From assembly GCF_001411555.2 (NCBI RefSeq), contig NC_049911.1, forward strand, positions 30,849,044 to 30,913,043: a DNA stretch of 64,000 nt, in the 5' to 3' direction. The DNA comes from Juglans regia. Its lineage: Eukaryota; Streptophyta; Magnoliopsida; Fagales; Juglandaceae. The notes under the pieces are model-generated. The model saw only the letters and a list, made by a program, of their open reading frames with translations. It searched no databases and had not been told where the DNA came from. Of this stretch, positions 36,358 through 49,251 are shown piece by piece; position 1 is the stretch's first letter, and every line of letters starts with the position of its first letter. The position numbers were made by a program, and so were the translations under genes.

Positions 36358-37700
36358 TGGTAGTAGAAGCTCAATATTTTGCAGATGCAATCAGTGATGT
36401 TAGTATAACCTTTCTTCACCTGTTCTTCTTAATGGTGAATAAGGTTAAGTAAAGTGTACACTTTATACACACCCAAATAGATTGAAATTTGATGTTTTGC
36501 CTCCTGTAACTTTTGATGAACATTAGTGAGATAGATGTTTTACCTCTTGTGCTTCACATATCATTATTGTTTAAGCCTCTGTGATATTACCTCTGTGATA
36601 TTAGAATCATGTATGCCATTTAAATTAAGCCTGTGTAATATTGGAGAATCATAATTTTCAATCTTGCATTTCTTAAGTTAAGGTTACTTACTAATCAATG
36701 ATCTTTCTACTTTATGTTGACTTCTATATTTAATTTTGCTATGAGTTATTTTAAGATTAGCTTATCCATAGATCAATACCCCTCCTCACACCGTATGTCC
36801 ACCTGCTGCCGCCTTCTCACCTCCTCTCCATGTCGGTAAGTCCGTCTTTCTAAGCCCAATTTGGATATAAATTATTGGAGAAAAGTGTTCAAGTTTCAGA
36901 GCTAGAGTCATATTTTTTTTTTCTTACTTGTTTGTAAATCCGTGTTCTTTTATTGGATATGATAATTGTGTTGGCTATGATAATTGTGTTGATAAAACCC
37001 TCTAGTAAACATGTCACTTTTAGTTTTTTCGGTCTGTAATTATTTTGCATCATTGTATGCCTTATTACTTATAAAAAACTTCTTATGAATATAATTTTTT
37101 ATTACTTATAAAAAAATTTAAAGTGAATGATTTAACATTGTGCTTATAAAAAAATAATTTATGCTTAATTCTTATGAATCCATTATAGTTTTATGAATAT
37201 AATTTTTTTTAGGCACTGTTTCTGGTGAGTTTTTCTTGTCGAAAAATTTCACCGTATATAATTATTTCCCATGAGTACAAATCGCCACAAATACTTATTT
37301 CCGTCGAAAATTAACCATGGTTAACATTCTTGTGGATGAAATTTTGGGACTTTTCCAGCAAAATAAATTGCTGCAAAATTAGATTATTTGCAGCTCATTT
37401 TTTTTTCTCATGAAAAATTCTCAATTAAGACTAATCTTTTGCCACGACTTGGAAGCAATGGAAAATCGCGGGAAGAAGTCAATTGCGGTGATTTTTAGCC
37501 ATTTTCCAACAATTAAGTGTCGTAGCAAAAAAAAAAAATTCTTGTAATGAGTGTGTAAGCGCCACAATTTCTTTAAAAAAAATGAGTAAAAACGGAATCT
37601 GCATGAAAAAAAAATAACTAATTTTTTAATAATGAACTCCAATATTTTTCAAAACGATTGCACGGTGTTTGTGCATTTTATGATTATATATTGTAGCATT
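34345..37700. repeat. MITE-like repeat interrupted by the CACTA element
   Basis: The left piece (34345-34369, AAATGATATTTGTAAATGTA...) and right piece (37550-37700, GTGTGTAAGCGCCACAATTT onward) make one repeat of the 5675-5830 type once the CACTA element is removed. The right piece shares AAAAAAAATGAGTAAAA, CATGAAAAAAAA and the TTTTTCAAAACGATTGCACG block with that copy. Confidence 0.55.
34370..37549. mobile_element. Non-autonomous CACTA (En/Spm) DNA transposon
   Basis: Starts CACTACAAGAAAAAATAG and ends AAAATTCTTGTAATG, the inverse of CATTACAAGAA. The ends therefore match over 11 bases with one change from the canonical CACTA terminus. Flanking triplets are AAT on the left and AGT on the right, a 3-bp target duplication with one difference. 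Subterminal stretches near both ends repeat short motifs (for example TTGCAACTAC, GTTGCGACTT, AAATTGCTGCAAAA). The 3.18-kb interior shows no transposase-like frame, so it would need a helper element. It is inserted in a MITE-like repeat. Confidence 0.75.
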
Positions 37701-37704
37701 ACTC

Positions 37705-37706
<2 letters not shown>

Positions 37707-37740
<34 letters not shown>
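37707..37740. repeat. (AT)n microsatellite
   Basis: Thirty-four bases of alternating TA immediately beyond the interrupted MITE. Confidence 0.95.
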
Positions 37741-37742
<2 letters not shown>

Positions 37743-37989
37743 TTAAGTGTACTTGTTCTTCCATTTTTTGTAATTACTATAATATTATTTGTGAAATTAT
37801 TTCACAAAGCTAAAAAAATAAAATGAGAATTTTGGAAATAGACCGGCCCGTAGGGTGATCCGGTCTAGTAATCCCCATATACCATCGGGAGCGGCCGTGG
37901 TAGTTGCAAATTTGCAATAGCAAACCGGGCAATAGCAAACCGGCCAGAAGTCACGTGTTCTTATTTCCATGATTTCACTTCAATTCCTT

Positions 37990-37995
37990 ATTTAT
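37990..37995 (-). terminator. Candidate poly(A) signal of the ACS gene
   Basis: TTTATT on the plus strand (AATAAA on the minus strand) lies about 280 bp past the ACS stop codon. This is one of several possible signals. Confidence 0.25.
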
Positions 37996-38275
37996 TTATT
38001 AAATATCGGTCACAAATGTTTAAAACTTAGCAAGAGGAATATTTTTTATGGCTGAATATTGTATGAATAAATCCACAACTTAGGCGAGTAATTAATACTT
38101 GCACAACCAGATCAAATGGGTAGTAATTAAACACCGCACTGAAACAACATGAACATTACGGTTAGCTGATCTTACTAGTTGATAATGATCTCACCACCTT
38201 TGAGAAGTGTATCCATTTGAGGAGGGAACTAATTAAGACAGATTTGTCTTATGTCAAAAAAACATATATATAGTT

Positions 38276-40163
38276 CTAACGGTCGGCTGGTTCATGATCA
38301 TCATATGATGATATTGGAAAAACCCACTTGGAAAGTGACCTTCTTGAACTACGAACACTTCTCTGGTGGCTGAGATTTTCTTTGCCAGAGGCGGTGCTCG
38401 ATGATTCTGCGAAGGCCTCGATGCGTCGTATTGCAACCTTCAATGTTTCTTGGGACATGTTTGCAAAGCACACCCTGAACCAGCCCGGCTCAGAGCAATG
38501 GCAAGAAGACCCGGGAGAGATGTTCAACCCAACTTCAAAAATAATTCTTTTCCAAAGCTCTTTTTCTGCTTCAAATGTGTCGGACCTTAATAGGTACCTC
38601 ATGTCCACCCAGCAAAACAATCCGGCATTGCTCTTTGCACACCCAATCCCAGCACTCCGAAGGCCGGAAACAAGCATATCCTTTCTCTTTTTGAGTCTCC
38701 TTTGATTCTCCTTTATGTATTTGCTAGTGAATTTCTTGTCGGAGAGCATATTGGAGAGTAAAAACTGAGTCTGAGAAGAAACGAGCCCAAAGCTCGACAT
38801 TTTGGTAGCTGCGGCAACAACTGTTTCATTGTTAGAGTAAATCATTCCCACTCGAAATCCCGGCAAACCAAGATCCTTTGAGAGGCTGTAAACAATGTGA
38901 ATGCGGTCCAATAAGTCAGTCTCGTGATCAACATGTTTCTCCATTACAGCTTCTGTGATACTTATGAAGGAGGGAGAGTCAAAGACGGTTCCTGAATAAA
39001 TTTCGTCGCTTATTATATGGACTTCTTTCTTGATAGCAAAATCAATAAGATGGTTAAGCTCGTCCCGGTTCATGGTCGAGCCAAGAGGGTTCGAAGGATT
39101 TGTGACCAACACCCCTTTAACTATTAAATTGAGTTTTTGGGCTCGTTGATAGGCTTCCTCCAAAGCCGACGCAGTAATTCTGAAGTCATTTGAACTCGAG
39201 CAATGTATCGGGACAATTTCAACCCCAGTCCGCCACTTAAGATCTCTATCAAACCTGCCCAAAAAAGAAGTGATCAAAACAGAATGCAAGAATCAGAAAT
39301 GTTTTGGAGCGGCCACTAATAAACTTGATATGCAGTAGATGATTTGGAGAAGATATAAAAAGAGAAGTATATGTATATTGTTACCCTGGGTAGTATGGAG
39401 TAGGAAGAAGGAAAGCTTCACCAGGTTCAGCAAGGCAGAACATTAGAATCTCATTCGCAGAAGTTGAACCCGCCATAAGCACGAGCTTGTTAGGATCAAA
39501 CGCTACTTTATACCCTCTTAATTTTGCCATGAACTCCACCAATTCCTGCACAAGTTAATGTTCAAGTTATTAATAAGGAACCTGCAATAACAGTGCATGC
39601 AGTTTTATATTAAGAGATAATTAGCAAATTAAGATGCGAGACTTATAAAGAGATTTACATTCTTGAAAGCAGGGAAGCCATGATAGTCTTGGAAGAGAGC
39701 CAGTTCTCTGAATACTGATCTTCCATTTCGTTTCAACCCCAGTACATCTGAATTGCTTGCAAGCCAAGACTCAAGAAGATCAAACGAAAGCTGCAGCAAG
39801 AAAATTTCAGTTGGTGGAAATGAGGTTCCTTCCTAATAGACCCAATGAGATTATGTGGAAGACTAGGCATGATTATGCATGTATGTGATGTCGGAATTAA
39901 TTAAATGGACACGGAATTGGATGCAGTATGTGTCTCGTGATCATGTCGAAATATTGTGATATCAGTAATTAGTACAGATACTAAGAATAGAAGCGAATTG
40001 GCCGAGTTTTGCTCACCTGATTTTCTGCGAGTCCCATTTGAATGATTCCGTTAGGATTTTGAACTTCATGATAAGGATTCTTCTCATATTCCTGCCACCC
40101 TAGGAAGTAGGAAGAGTCTTGTCCATGAGAATCACAACTAGCTTTCCTAGACAACATTTTCAT
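38276..40163 (-). CDS. ACS: 1-aminocyclopropane-1-carboxylate synthase, type 2 (ACS5/ACS9-like)
   Basis: Exons 40163-40017, 39790-39659, 39545-39385 and 39254-38276 (147, 132, 161, 979 nt) join in phase to 472 residues. The enzyme converts S-adenosylmethionine to ACC with pyridoxal phosphate in the cytosol, the committed step of ethylene synthesis. Key residues fall at the numbering of the well-studied apple enzyme: Tyr85 (FQDYHG), Asn202 (TNPSNPLG), Asp230 and Tyr233 (ISDEIYSG), Schiff-base Lys273 ([14 protein letters not shown]) and Arg407 ([10 protein letters not shown]). MGLAENQ closes exon 1. The tail has RRSLSK, a likely calcium-dependent kinase site, then [16 protein letters not shown], the TOE motif through which ETO1/EOL proteins target type-2 ACS for degradation. 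Oddities are Pro460 where an Arg usually follows WVF, and Phe88 where HGLP is commoner. A second Met (residue 3) could also start translation. Confidence 0.97.
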
Positions 40164-40285
40164 GCCGGCCGCTACTGATCTATATATATCTACTATAACC
40201 GGTTATACAAAACTTGAGAGGCTGAGAGAGAGAGGACTTGGCTGGGAGGCTTAGCAATGTCTAACATTTTAGGGGGCTGCATGCA

Positions 40286-40293
40286 TTTATATA
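40286..40293 (-). promoter_or_regulatory. Candidate TATA box of the ACS gene
   Basis: Read on the minus strand the sequence is CACTATATAAATGCATGC, a strong TATATAAA match 123-130 bp upstream of the ACS ATG. The implied leader is about 90-100 nt and includes a CT-rich stretch (inverse of GAGAGGCTGAGAGAGAGAGG, 40215-40234). Confidence 0.55.
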
Positions 40294-41596
40294 GTGAGAA
40301 AATGACCCTAAATCCGACATATATAATTGTGTTGACTTACTAACAGAAGAAAATAAGAACTTGTTGGAATCTGTAGATAGCTTTTTGCCTTAAATTTATC
40401 GTAGTTTTTTTTTTCTCAATTTAAATTAAAATATATATATTTATATAAATAATATATATATATTTACACAAGGTCTGCAGAAGTATGCTAAACTGGAAGG
40501 TAAATTTTCTTATCTACCGCAATTTCTACAGAAATTTACAAGTGTGATGTGACGGGCGAAAGTGGCACTGTGAGCCTTTCTGAAAAAAAGAACATGATTA
40601 AAATAGCCATTATTCTCAATGGCATTACGTCAAGCAGTGTGCATCTTGTACACTTGTACTCTTCCACGAGAAGTCACTAGCTATATAGGATATTCCGTTT
40701 GAGATACCATTTTGCATGGAAATTATGAACTATACGGACGAGACCAGCTTTCTGAAATTCGAGCAAAAATTTGGGGAGTTCGAGTCATGTTATGATATTT
40801 GTTATGACTTATGCATCCAAATTATATATCAGCTTCCATGCACATTTCATTGTTCACATCATCAAAACCTAGCTACCTGATCTAGCTAGTACGTTGCCGG
40901 CTGGAATTAAAAACGATTGGCTACAATATTATTTTCTTTATAGACGGAATATCAGCTGTCAATTATATATGACAGGTTGCGCATGAAATAAAAAATTAAC
41001 ATGCAAGAACAAAAACGACAACCATTTCCCCTGTTTGGAGAAAATAGTTTTTAAAATAAATAAAAATTTTCTGCTTGGATAATCTAATAGTTCCGATCAC
41101 TCCTCTGCATAAACCTAATATTTCTGCTCTGCTACGTACTAACAAGCTTTCAAGAAATTAATTTATTTGCACATTAATATTTAGTCTTAATTTTGGAGAT
41201 CGATAATGAATAATGTCCGCTTGCTTTAAGATAAAGTACTTCAGGCCAGCTTTATGGATTCATGCTTTCTTGAAAAACTTTTTAACTTTGACAGAAGGGT
41301 ACGTACTAGATCGGTCGTTTTATGGGGAATCTGTTAATTAATTGGATTGAATGGTTCATCGGCCAGTTTGATTTTTTGAGCCGTATGGTACCTTTTTGTG
41401 TTGGTTGCGATGCAGCTATATTATTATGGTTGACAGGGTATATATGATCTTGGCATTTATCTTTGTTGTGTTGGTTATTATGCATGTTGTAGTTGATGCT
41501 TAATTAATCTTCTCTAGATGGTTTTCTTTCTACATGCATTTGTTTTTGTACTAGATCTTGTAATATGGTCGCCGTGAGCACGTGTTATGCATAGTT

Positions 41597-41812
41597 TAGC
41601 TCTGTTTGGATAGTGAAAGTATTTTATCTCATTTCATTTCATCATTACAATTTTTTCAGATTATCACACAAAATATAATAAATAATTTATTTTTTTAAAA
41701 TTTCAAAACAATAATAATATTAAAAAATAATATTCTAATAATATTTTATTCAACTTTCAACTTTCTTATAAAATCAACTTATCAAATCTCATTATCCCAA
41801 CCGCACCTTAAA
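41597..41812 (+). mobile_element. MITE, 'CTCAACTCATCATTACAA' family, copy 3
   Basis: Starts CTGTTTGGATAGTGAAAG and ends ATTATCCCAACCGCACCTTA. The middle has TCATTACAATTTTTTCAGAT, AAATATAATAAATAATTTAT and AATAATATTAAAAAATAATA. Same orientation as copies 1 and 2. Confidence 0.75.
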
Positions 41813-43987
41813 GTTACAAAAAAATTAAAATTTATAAATACCTTTTAAATTTTAAAATTAATTAAATGCCATATAGATTTAAAACTTATAAAAATGTCAT
41901 CCATACTCAAACAAATTATAAAACTATCATTATAAGTGTCTGTTTGGGAACACAATTATTCTCAAATATTGTCAAACTAGTTTACTACTATTCACAAATG
42001 ACTTGAGATATTCTTACTCTTAGCATTCAAACTATTTCGCTACTATTCACTAAAATAGTCCGAAACGGAATAGGATCCGAAATGACTGGAATTTGACTTG
42101 AATGGTCGAAACAGGCCGAGATTTAGAATAAAACGGAATGAGGATGTATAATATACCAGAGACTACACTAGAACAGAATATTCTGGCCGAAATGAACAGA
42201 ATGCTTGCAGTGGAATTGAAAACTATGCTCTAGACCATATTTTGTAACAATTAAATGAAATTTGAATTTCTATTTCAAAATTATTAGTAAAAACTAAATA
42301 TTATAAATCAAGTAATTTACATCATTATAAAGAACATAAACTCTCTCTCTGATCTTATTCACTATCTTTCTACACTAATTCGGAGTATTACATTGTATTA
42401 CCTGCTCCACTTGTTAATTATTTTCCAACAAGAACATAGGGTTATCTTCATCATTTCATGTTAAAAAATCACGACGTTACAAAAAGATCCATTAGTTCTC
42501 CTTAAAAATTTGTATTATTATATACATAATTGAGAAGGCCGCGAATAACTGATTATTGATGACACGAATAGACTAATTAATAAACTTTTAAATAAGAAAA
42601 ATGAGTCATGATTGAAATAGAATTAAATACCATGCACCCATCGCGCGATATAAAACAAATGATTGTCAGCTTTCCTAAAATCTAAAACAATTGCAAATAT
42701 ATATCATGCATGGGTAAAGATTAATTATTTACATACCGGCCAGTCATGATTTCATTCACTAATGATCTATTACAACGTACGTACGGCCTACACGTTACGT
42801 GGGTTAAAAAACATGCAAGGGAGATCATGGGATATAAAATTTGCATAAATTAAGGAAAACTAGCAAACATGCACATTTTGGAATTAATGTACAAGGCCAT
42901 ATATATGTCACATTGCACTACCCAATTACGTACCATTAACCATGTCATGAAATACGTACCAATTTCGTCCGATTCTAGCTGTTAATCCACTCATTTAGTG
43001 CATGCTGCAAACAATTAGTACTTCTGTCCCCCATCCCGCAAAATGAGAGTACTATATACTTGAAGTACGTACTTAATTAGAGTACTACCATCCGTTGAAA
43101 ATATATATATATATAAATATATACATATATATATGTAACGACTAATAAGAGTTACGTAGTTTAGGATTAAAAAAAAAATATCAATTGCCATGATCAGTCA
43201 ATATATATGTACTGACATCTCTCATGTTTTAAAATAGATAAACTTCATTTTCTTTTGGATACATTAATATTAAATACATGATGAGTTGTTGTATTTGTAA
43301 TGAGATATTGACTGCATGCATGAGAGGATGTCAAACATGAAGTGTACGTTCTAACCATTCCATTTGTCAATTTTTATAATTCCATTTGTCTACACTGTAG
43401 ACAAATGATCATTGGAACCAAAAATGAAGGAATTATTGGAATATTAATGATATATACCTGCATGCATGGGACTTACAATATGTACAGAGATAATTAAGCG
43501 CACGTGCTTATTAGGCAGTGTCACGGTAATGACACGTGGCACTATATACCATGTTATAAGATGAATATATATATATATATATATATATTCTACTAAATAA
43601 GATCAAATGGTAAAAATCATCAATAACAATAGTTTTAAACTATTTGAAATCCAATTAAAAAGATTTATAAATCGATTCATATTATTAAATTAAACTTTAT
43701 AAATTTATATAGTATAATATATCATATGGAATCTAAAAATGCAGGGGGGTCGGCTGTTATGCGACGTGGACTCGTTTCTGCATCGGAGAATATATATTGG
43801 TGGTCCATGGACAACCTCATTGCTTATGTCGATCAGTATATATCCTCAGAAAGTAGTGAAAGTTCGGACCCGGGGCACAAGTTCCGACTGGTTTTATGTC
43901 CCACTTACCCCTTGAATCCTTGTCGGCCATTTTCTCTGTCTCTTGTCACTTTAATGCAATACAAACCAGCAGTTCCATTAACCTTGT

Positions 43988-43989
<2 letters not shown>

Positions 43990-44024
<35 letters not shown>
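43990..44024. repeat. (AT)n microsatellite
   Basis: Thirty-five bases of perfect AT alternation. Confidence 0.95.
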
Positions 44025-44026
<2 letters not shown>

Positions 44027-44390
44027 ACCTTACGATATATCCCCTTCTTCTTTTTTTCTTTTTCTTTTTTTTTTAAAGAAAGATCCGTGAGTACTTCAGT
44101 TTTGGCTTTTGAGAAAATTAAGAAGATACTGATCATGAATCATTAATGTTGTTTTTTTCTTTATATATAACAAAATGTGATTTCCAATATATATTAATTT
44201 AGTCATGTGTACGTTTTCCTCTAATTAGCTAGAATCAAACTGTGCTAGCTGATAATTATTTCTGTCCAAGGTAATTAAGTAGATCAGCATCAATCAACAG
44301 CTAGCGCGACATGAGTACTTAATATTACCAATCGAGAACTCTTATAAAAACAACTAATAATTAACTTCCAATACGGCCTAAAAAGTCTTC

Positions 44391-44607
44391 TTAAGGCCCG
44401 TTTGTTTTCAGAGATGAGATGAGATGAGTTGAGATTAAAGTTAAAAAGTTGAATAAAATATTGTTAAAATATATTTTTTAATATTATTGTTGTTTTGGGA
44501 TTTGAAAAAGTTGAATTGTTTATTTTATTTTGTGTGTGGATTTGAGAAAGTTGTAATGATGAGGTGGGATGAGATGAGATGTTTTTAGAAAACAAACAAG
44601 GCCTTAA
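44391..44607 (-). mobile_element. MITE, 'CTCAACTCATCATTACAA' family, best-preserved copy (reverse)
   Basis: Ends are TTAAGGCCCGTTTGTTTTC and GAAAACAAACAAGGCCTTAA, which are inverted repeats with one indel. Just inside are GATGAGATGAGATGAGTTGA and GATGAGGTGGGATGAGATGA. The interior is the reverse of the family consensus (TTGAATAAAATATTGTTAAA, TGAAAAAGTTGAATTGTTTA, AGAAAGTTGTAATGATGAGG). It is 217 bp with no coding capacity. The well-defined inverted termini show the family is a cut-and-paste derivative. Confidence 0.85.
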
Positions 44608-47054
44608 TTTCCTGTCAAGAAAAATTATATTATATATTCATGTCAAGCGTAGATCAGCACATATAATAAAATATTTACATTGTACGTGTAATTTAATTTA
44701 AAAGATAAATTTTAAATTTTATAAATTAATTTTATCATTTAACTGATGTGAACCATATACTCTAACTGAATTAAAAATAGAACAAACTCGAGATAATGCA
44801 TGATTATAAGCTATATATAAAAAATTTCAGTGTCATCTTGCCTGCAGAACTTTATCCGCTCAAAAAAGACTGATCAAACAATTAAGTGAAAGCCATGCAT
44901 CATGCATGCACTATGAAGGCACTCGATCGGTTTGTTACAATTCACTACTCTTGACTAACGATATCCCATTGGCTTTATTTCTTTTCCATCCTTCTGAGTT
45001 TATACCTATATATATATATATATATATAGCTGATCACAGAATATTAATTGTACTACGTCTTCGATGCAAGTACAGTAGTAAAGCATAGGCAAAAACAAGA
45101 AATTGGAAGTAGCTGGTGTAGTGTATTATAGAGTCACTCCTCCCCCCCAATATTGGGCGCAGTTTCCCCCGGCCCTGAATTGCAAAGTGAGTTACAGCTC
45201 ATACTGCATTAATTGATCTGTCTCTTCATTTTGTTCTGACATTTTAAACTGCACGAAATTTCCACCAAAGGGGATATATAGCTTTTTGGTTTGGATATTG
45301 ATCGAGTACTACTACTGCTTCCTGATCTCCAGTTTACGAAAAGAAACAACTATACATCACTTCTGCAGTATTTAACATTCATCATGAGCTGCCTGACTCA
45401 ACTAAAAACAATACCGTTTATGAAACATTTGCAGTCAAACTTACTTTATTAGTGGTAGTGGTAGGGGGGATATATATACAACTAAACCAGTAATGTTAAT
45501 CTTCTCTGACTCTGATCACGTCACACGACAAGATGGAGATTATTTAATATTTAAATTAAATAATAAATAAATGCTGTCACCTTGTTAAATTATATATATC
45601 TGTGATCATTTCGAGTCGGCAATTATTGCATGCGTTTTGGTGGTGCTGGTTGTTCGATCTTGTTTGTTTCTTGATAAAATGGATTTCCGAGTTTTTCAGC
45701 CTCTCGATCGAACCTTTGGAAATGTCTCTTTTTTAGCTAAGTTTGGTGGGAATAATAATATTGGATCAAATATTTTATATATGGGGGCCTCCAGAACTCA
45801 TATGATAATTGTATTACTTTTAGTGACATCGATCTGCCTTGTAAAATCAAAGTTCAAAAGGATCATGACATGGGAAGTTTTGTACTTACTGATAAAGAAG
45901 TCACTCTTTTGTAGTCAATCTTATTAATGGAGTAGACGCACCAACATAAGGAGAGAGAATGGCAGGCGAAGTGGAAGTACTACTGCCCAAAAAGTCGAAG
46001 GATAAGATCAATCATAATTAAAAATGCCCATATGGACACTATAATTTTTCCAGAGGATACAAATTCAACATATTATTCGTTTTTGTGGAAAGACTTCTCA
46101 GGGTTGCAGTCTTTTTGTGGACGGACCTGCTAAGCTTTAAATGGCAGGACTTCTATTCGTTCATTAATGCACGGCCCCTTCTAATAAAACCTCGGTTTTT
46201 TAAGGCATTCCACGTGTTTTAATTTGATGATCAGACCCAAAAAGAAAAGAAAAGTAAAGAGGAAAAAATTAAAAATAAAAGGAAAGCATCTCCTGCTTTA
46301 AAACGTGGAATAGGTCAGTAACTTCAGTTTCCTCTAGCAAATGTCAATCCATGTTTCACGAATCTCTTCAAAGAAGAAATAAAGTTGAGTACTTGATTCC
46401 AAAAGTACAATCCCAGCAAATTTATATAAGAATTAGTAGATAGTTTAAAAAAGAATTTAAAATGAAGTGAGAATAAAAACCCTGCTTAGCAGAAATTATA
46501 TATGATCTCTGTGCACCTTTTTTTAGCATAAATTTCCATTTCATCATGCGTTCGATTCATACGTTACTGTATGTCATGATGTATATCTGTGTGCGTCAGT
46601 CTGTGGGGGAGAGAGAGAGAGAGAGAGAGAACGTATGTAATAATTAAGTAGGGGCACGTGGTTTGTAGTAGAAGGTTTATTAGGTCATCTGAAAGCCGGC
46701 CCTCATCAGCAGGAGGTTCCTGGGGCAAGCACTCATAAAGGTCTTTTTTTTTTTTAATGTTTTGCGAAAAAAAAAAACCCTAATTGTTTGTGACAACAAA
46801 CATGACACCCATGTTAGACCATGCTTCATTGATTGATAGCACGCGCAATACCTTCTAAAGACATAAACATTGGACTATTTTGCTTCCCTGCCGCGACAAC
46901 ATGGACCCCTTGCTTTCTCGTTCTCTTTCTCTGAAGTACTACTCACAGCTAAAACTCCAACAACACGTACGAGTAGTTGTTCCATTTTCACATCAACATT
47001 ATTCTCTGATATACTCATGGATCATAGGTTTCATTATACGCGTAGGTTATATAG

Positions 47055-47087
<33 letters not shown>

Positions 47088-49035
47088 GATGCCTTAGAGA
47101 AAGCTAATTATGTATGTGTAAACATTTCAGTTTTAACTGGTCACATGATCATGTATGTAAGTTCATGTACGCTATATATATATATATATATATATACACA
47201 TGACCAGCCTGGAAAGAACGATGGCGGATACATAAAAATAGAAACATTCTATATTTACAGACCGAAACTCGAGCTGGTAAAGATTGACTTCAAAAACGCC
47301 TACGAATTAAGTACCCCCAAAGACTTTTAACTTGCACACATGCATGTACCATGCACGTTGAAGTTGTGAGTGTAAAATAATTACTCGCTGTCATGATGAT
47401 CATCATGATCCATCCATCCCTGGCAAATAGCTGGTAATCACAAGTCACAAATTGCAAGTCGTCCCGGAGACGCAACAAATCCGGATCAAATGTCTGTAGT
47501 ACAATCTTAGCAAAGTTGCTTATAAATTTGGTCAATAATTTGAACTCGATCCTGATCAGAAACGGGTCAAAATTCCATTACCCAGATTCATTAAACTCGT
47601 TTTTGTGACTGTTTTAATTACTACTTTAGGAATTTAGATTAGCAAGAACTAGCTACGGCCGTGCAGAGCAAAAGGTCAAAAGATTGGACAGCTAGTGCAT
47701 GCAGTAGTTTGTTGAGAGAGCAATTCAAGTCGTCTATTATGACAGTGCAAAGCTTGTACGATTTGTAATTATGTGCCTGCAGACAACCAATGGAGAAAAT
47801 TATATATATATATATATATATATTTGGCTTTCTTTATCCAAGACAGTGCTCCGTTTATATGCGAAGAGTATCATTATTTATAAATAATAATAATAAAGTA
47901 GAATTATATTTCCAAACACAGCTAAACTTCCGATCCTTCATTTTCTTCCGAATCTAGAATTGTTGAAAATGGGCCATGCATGAGGTAAGCATGGACGAAG
48001 GCTCAATTATCAATCTCATATATATTATATATATAGCTGCTGCACAGACTAAAAAAAAAAAAGAAAAAGAAAAGAAAAGTCACAGCTGCAGCCTGCAGCA
48101 ATATTCAATGCATGCCACGAGCTCCACCGTCCTACCAAATGAGCCCAGATTAAAATGTGGCCTGAAAATGTACAATTTTTTTGTTTTATGAGAGAAAAAA
48201 AAAAAAAAAAGCAACAACTAATTAGCCAGTCCGATGGGCACATAATTTACGGGCGTGAAAATCAAGTCAAACTCTGCGAAAATGATGAAATGGCAAAAAT
48301 CCACCATAATGGCACATAAGATATCCTTTCATGCATCTTCACATGATCATGATCAGCACTAAGCCGAAATTCAAATGGGGATATCATTCTTGGAATTTGA
48401 ACGGAAAGAAATCATTCTACAAATCCTACAATTGCATAAGTATGTGCAGCCCTCCTTACAATAAAAATGACAGAACACTTATAAAAAGTTTACACAATCA
48501 TAAAATAAGATTCACAACTCGTAATCTTGATAATTCAAGGTGAATATCAAGTTTAGAAAATAAGACCTATCATTAATGATATCGCACCAATGCAGAAAAA
48601 TCCAATAGGCTGGAGCGTTAAAAAAATAGATGAATCTAAAATCAATACACGCATTCATTGATGCAATAATAACGACCAACTTTATTTTGAACCGCATATC
48701 CGTAAATCATGAAACGGACCGTCCCTCAATTAGTAGTCTGTAATATTTTATTTTTTATCTATAATTAATAAGCATGTTTGATTAGGGAAAAAAAACTAAT
48801 CCGATACAGTTCAGTACGTAACAATTGAGGTGGCGATAAAATAAGACAGAAAGGAGACAGTAGTGTTCTTTTTGTCAACTGGAACAAATTATTGTAGCAC
48901 GCTGCTCTGCATTATGCTTTACTCGCAAAACGAGAAGGGAACTGTTTTACTGCATGCTTTAGAAAACACGAGGGTAATCACCCACGGCGCGCGCGCACAC
49001 ATATATATGTAGAGAGAGATGCTAAAATTTCAAGG

Positions 49036-49251
49036 GTGGCATTAATTGTGTTAGCATGCTCTGCCCTGCTCGTCGCAATCGGAGCAGGTCGACATAACCT
49101 GGGTCGTCTCCATCATATACGAGGGGGACAAGCGCGTATAGCAGGCAAAACTTGGTCTACCCAAGTCAAAGATCTTTTTGGTATGGGCGCATTCGAATTA
49201 TTAGCCAAAATAATGCACGAGGCCGAAGCAACAATCTCAGGGCGCACATAT
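49036..49251 (+). other. Unidentified GC-richer coding-like insert
   Basis: About 215 bp, clearly less A/T-rich than its surroundings and open without stops. It reads LIVLACSALLVAIGAGRH, then RIAGKTWSTQVKDLFGMGAF and ELLAKIMHEAEATISGR. The first part is hydrophobic. It ends at an (AT)n tract, and the flanks are ordinary A/T-rich DNA. No promoter, splice site or family was recognised. It looks like a captured piece of a gene or retroelement rather than a working gene. Confidence 0.3.

Noticed and set aside
38328..38705. 125-codon plus-strand frame
   Set aside because: It is the antisense shadow of the last ACS exon.
43726..43989. 87-codon plus-strand frame between MITE-rich sequence
   Set aside because: No homologue recognised and no gene signals; it ends next to an (AT)n tract.
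45637..45927. 96-codon plus-strand frame
   Set aside because: No recognisable family, no splice or promoter support.
46870..47097. Open frames ending in Ile-Tyr repeats
   Set aside because: They run into an (AT)n microsatellite, which is open in most frames; no domain seen.
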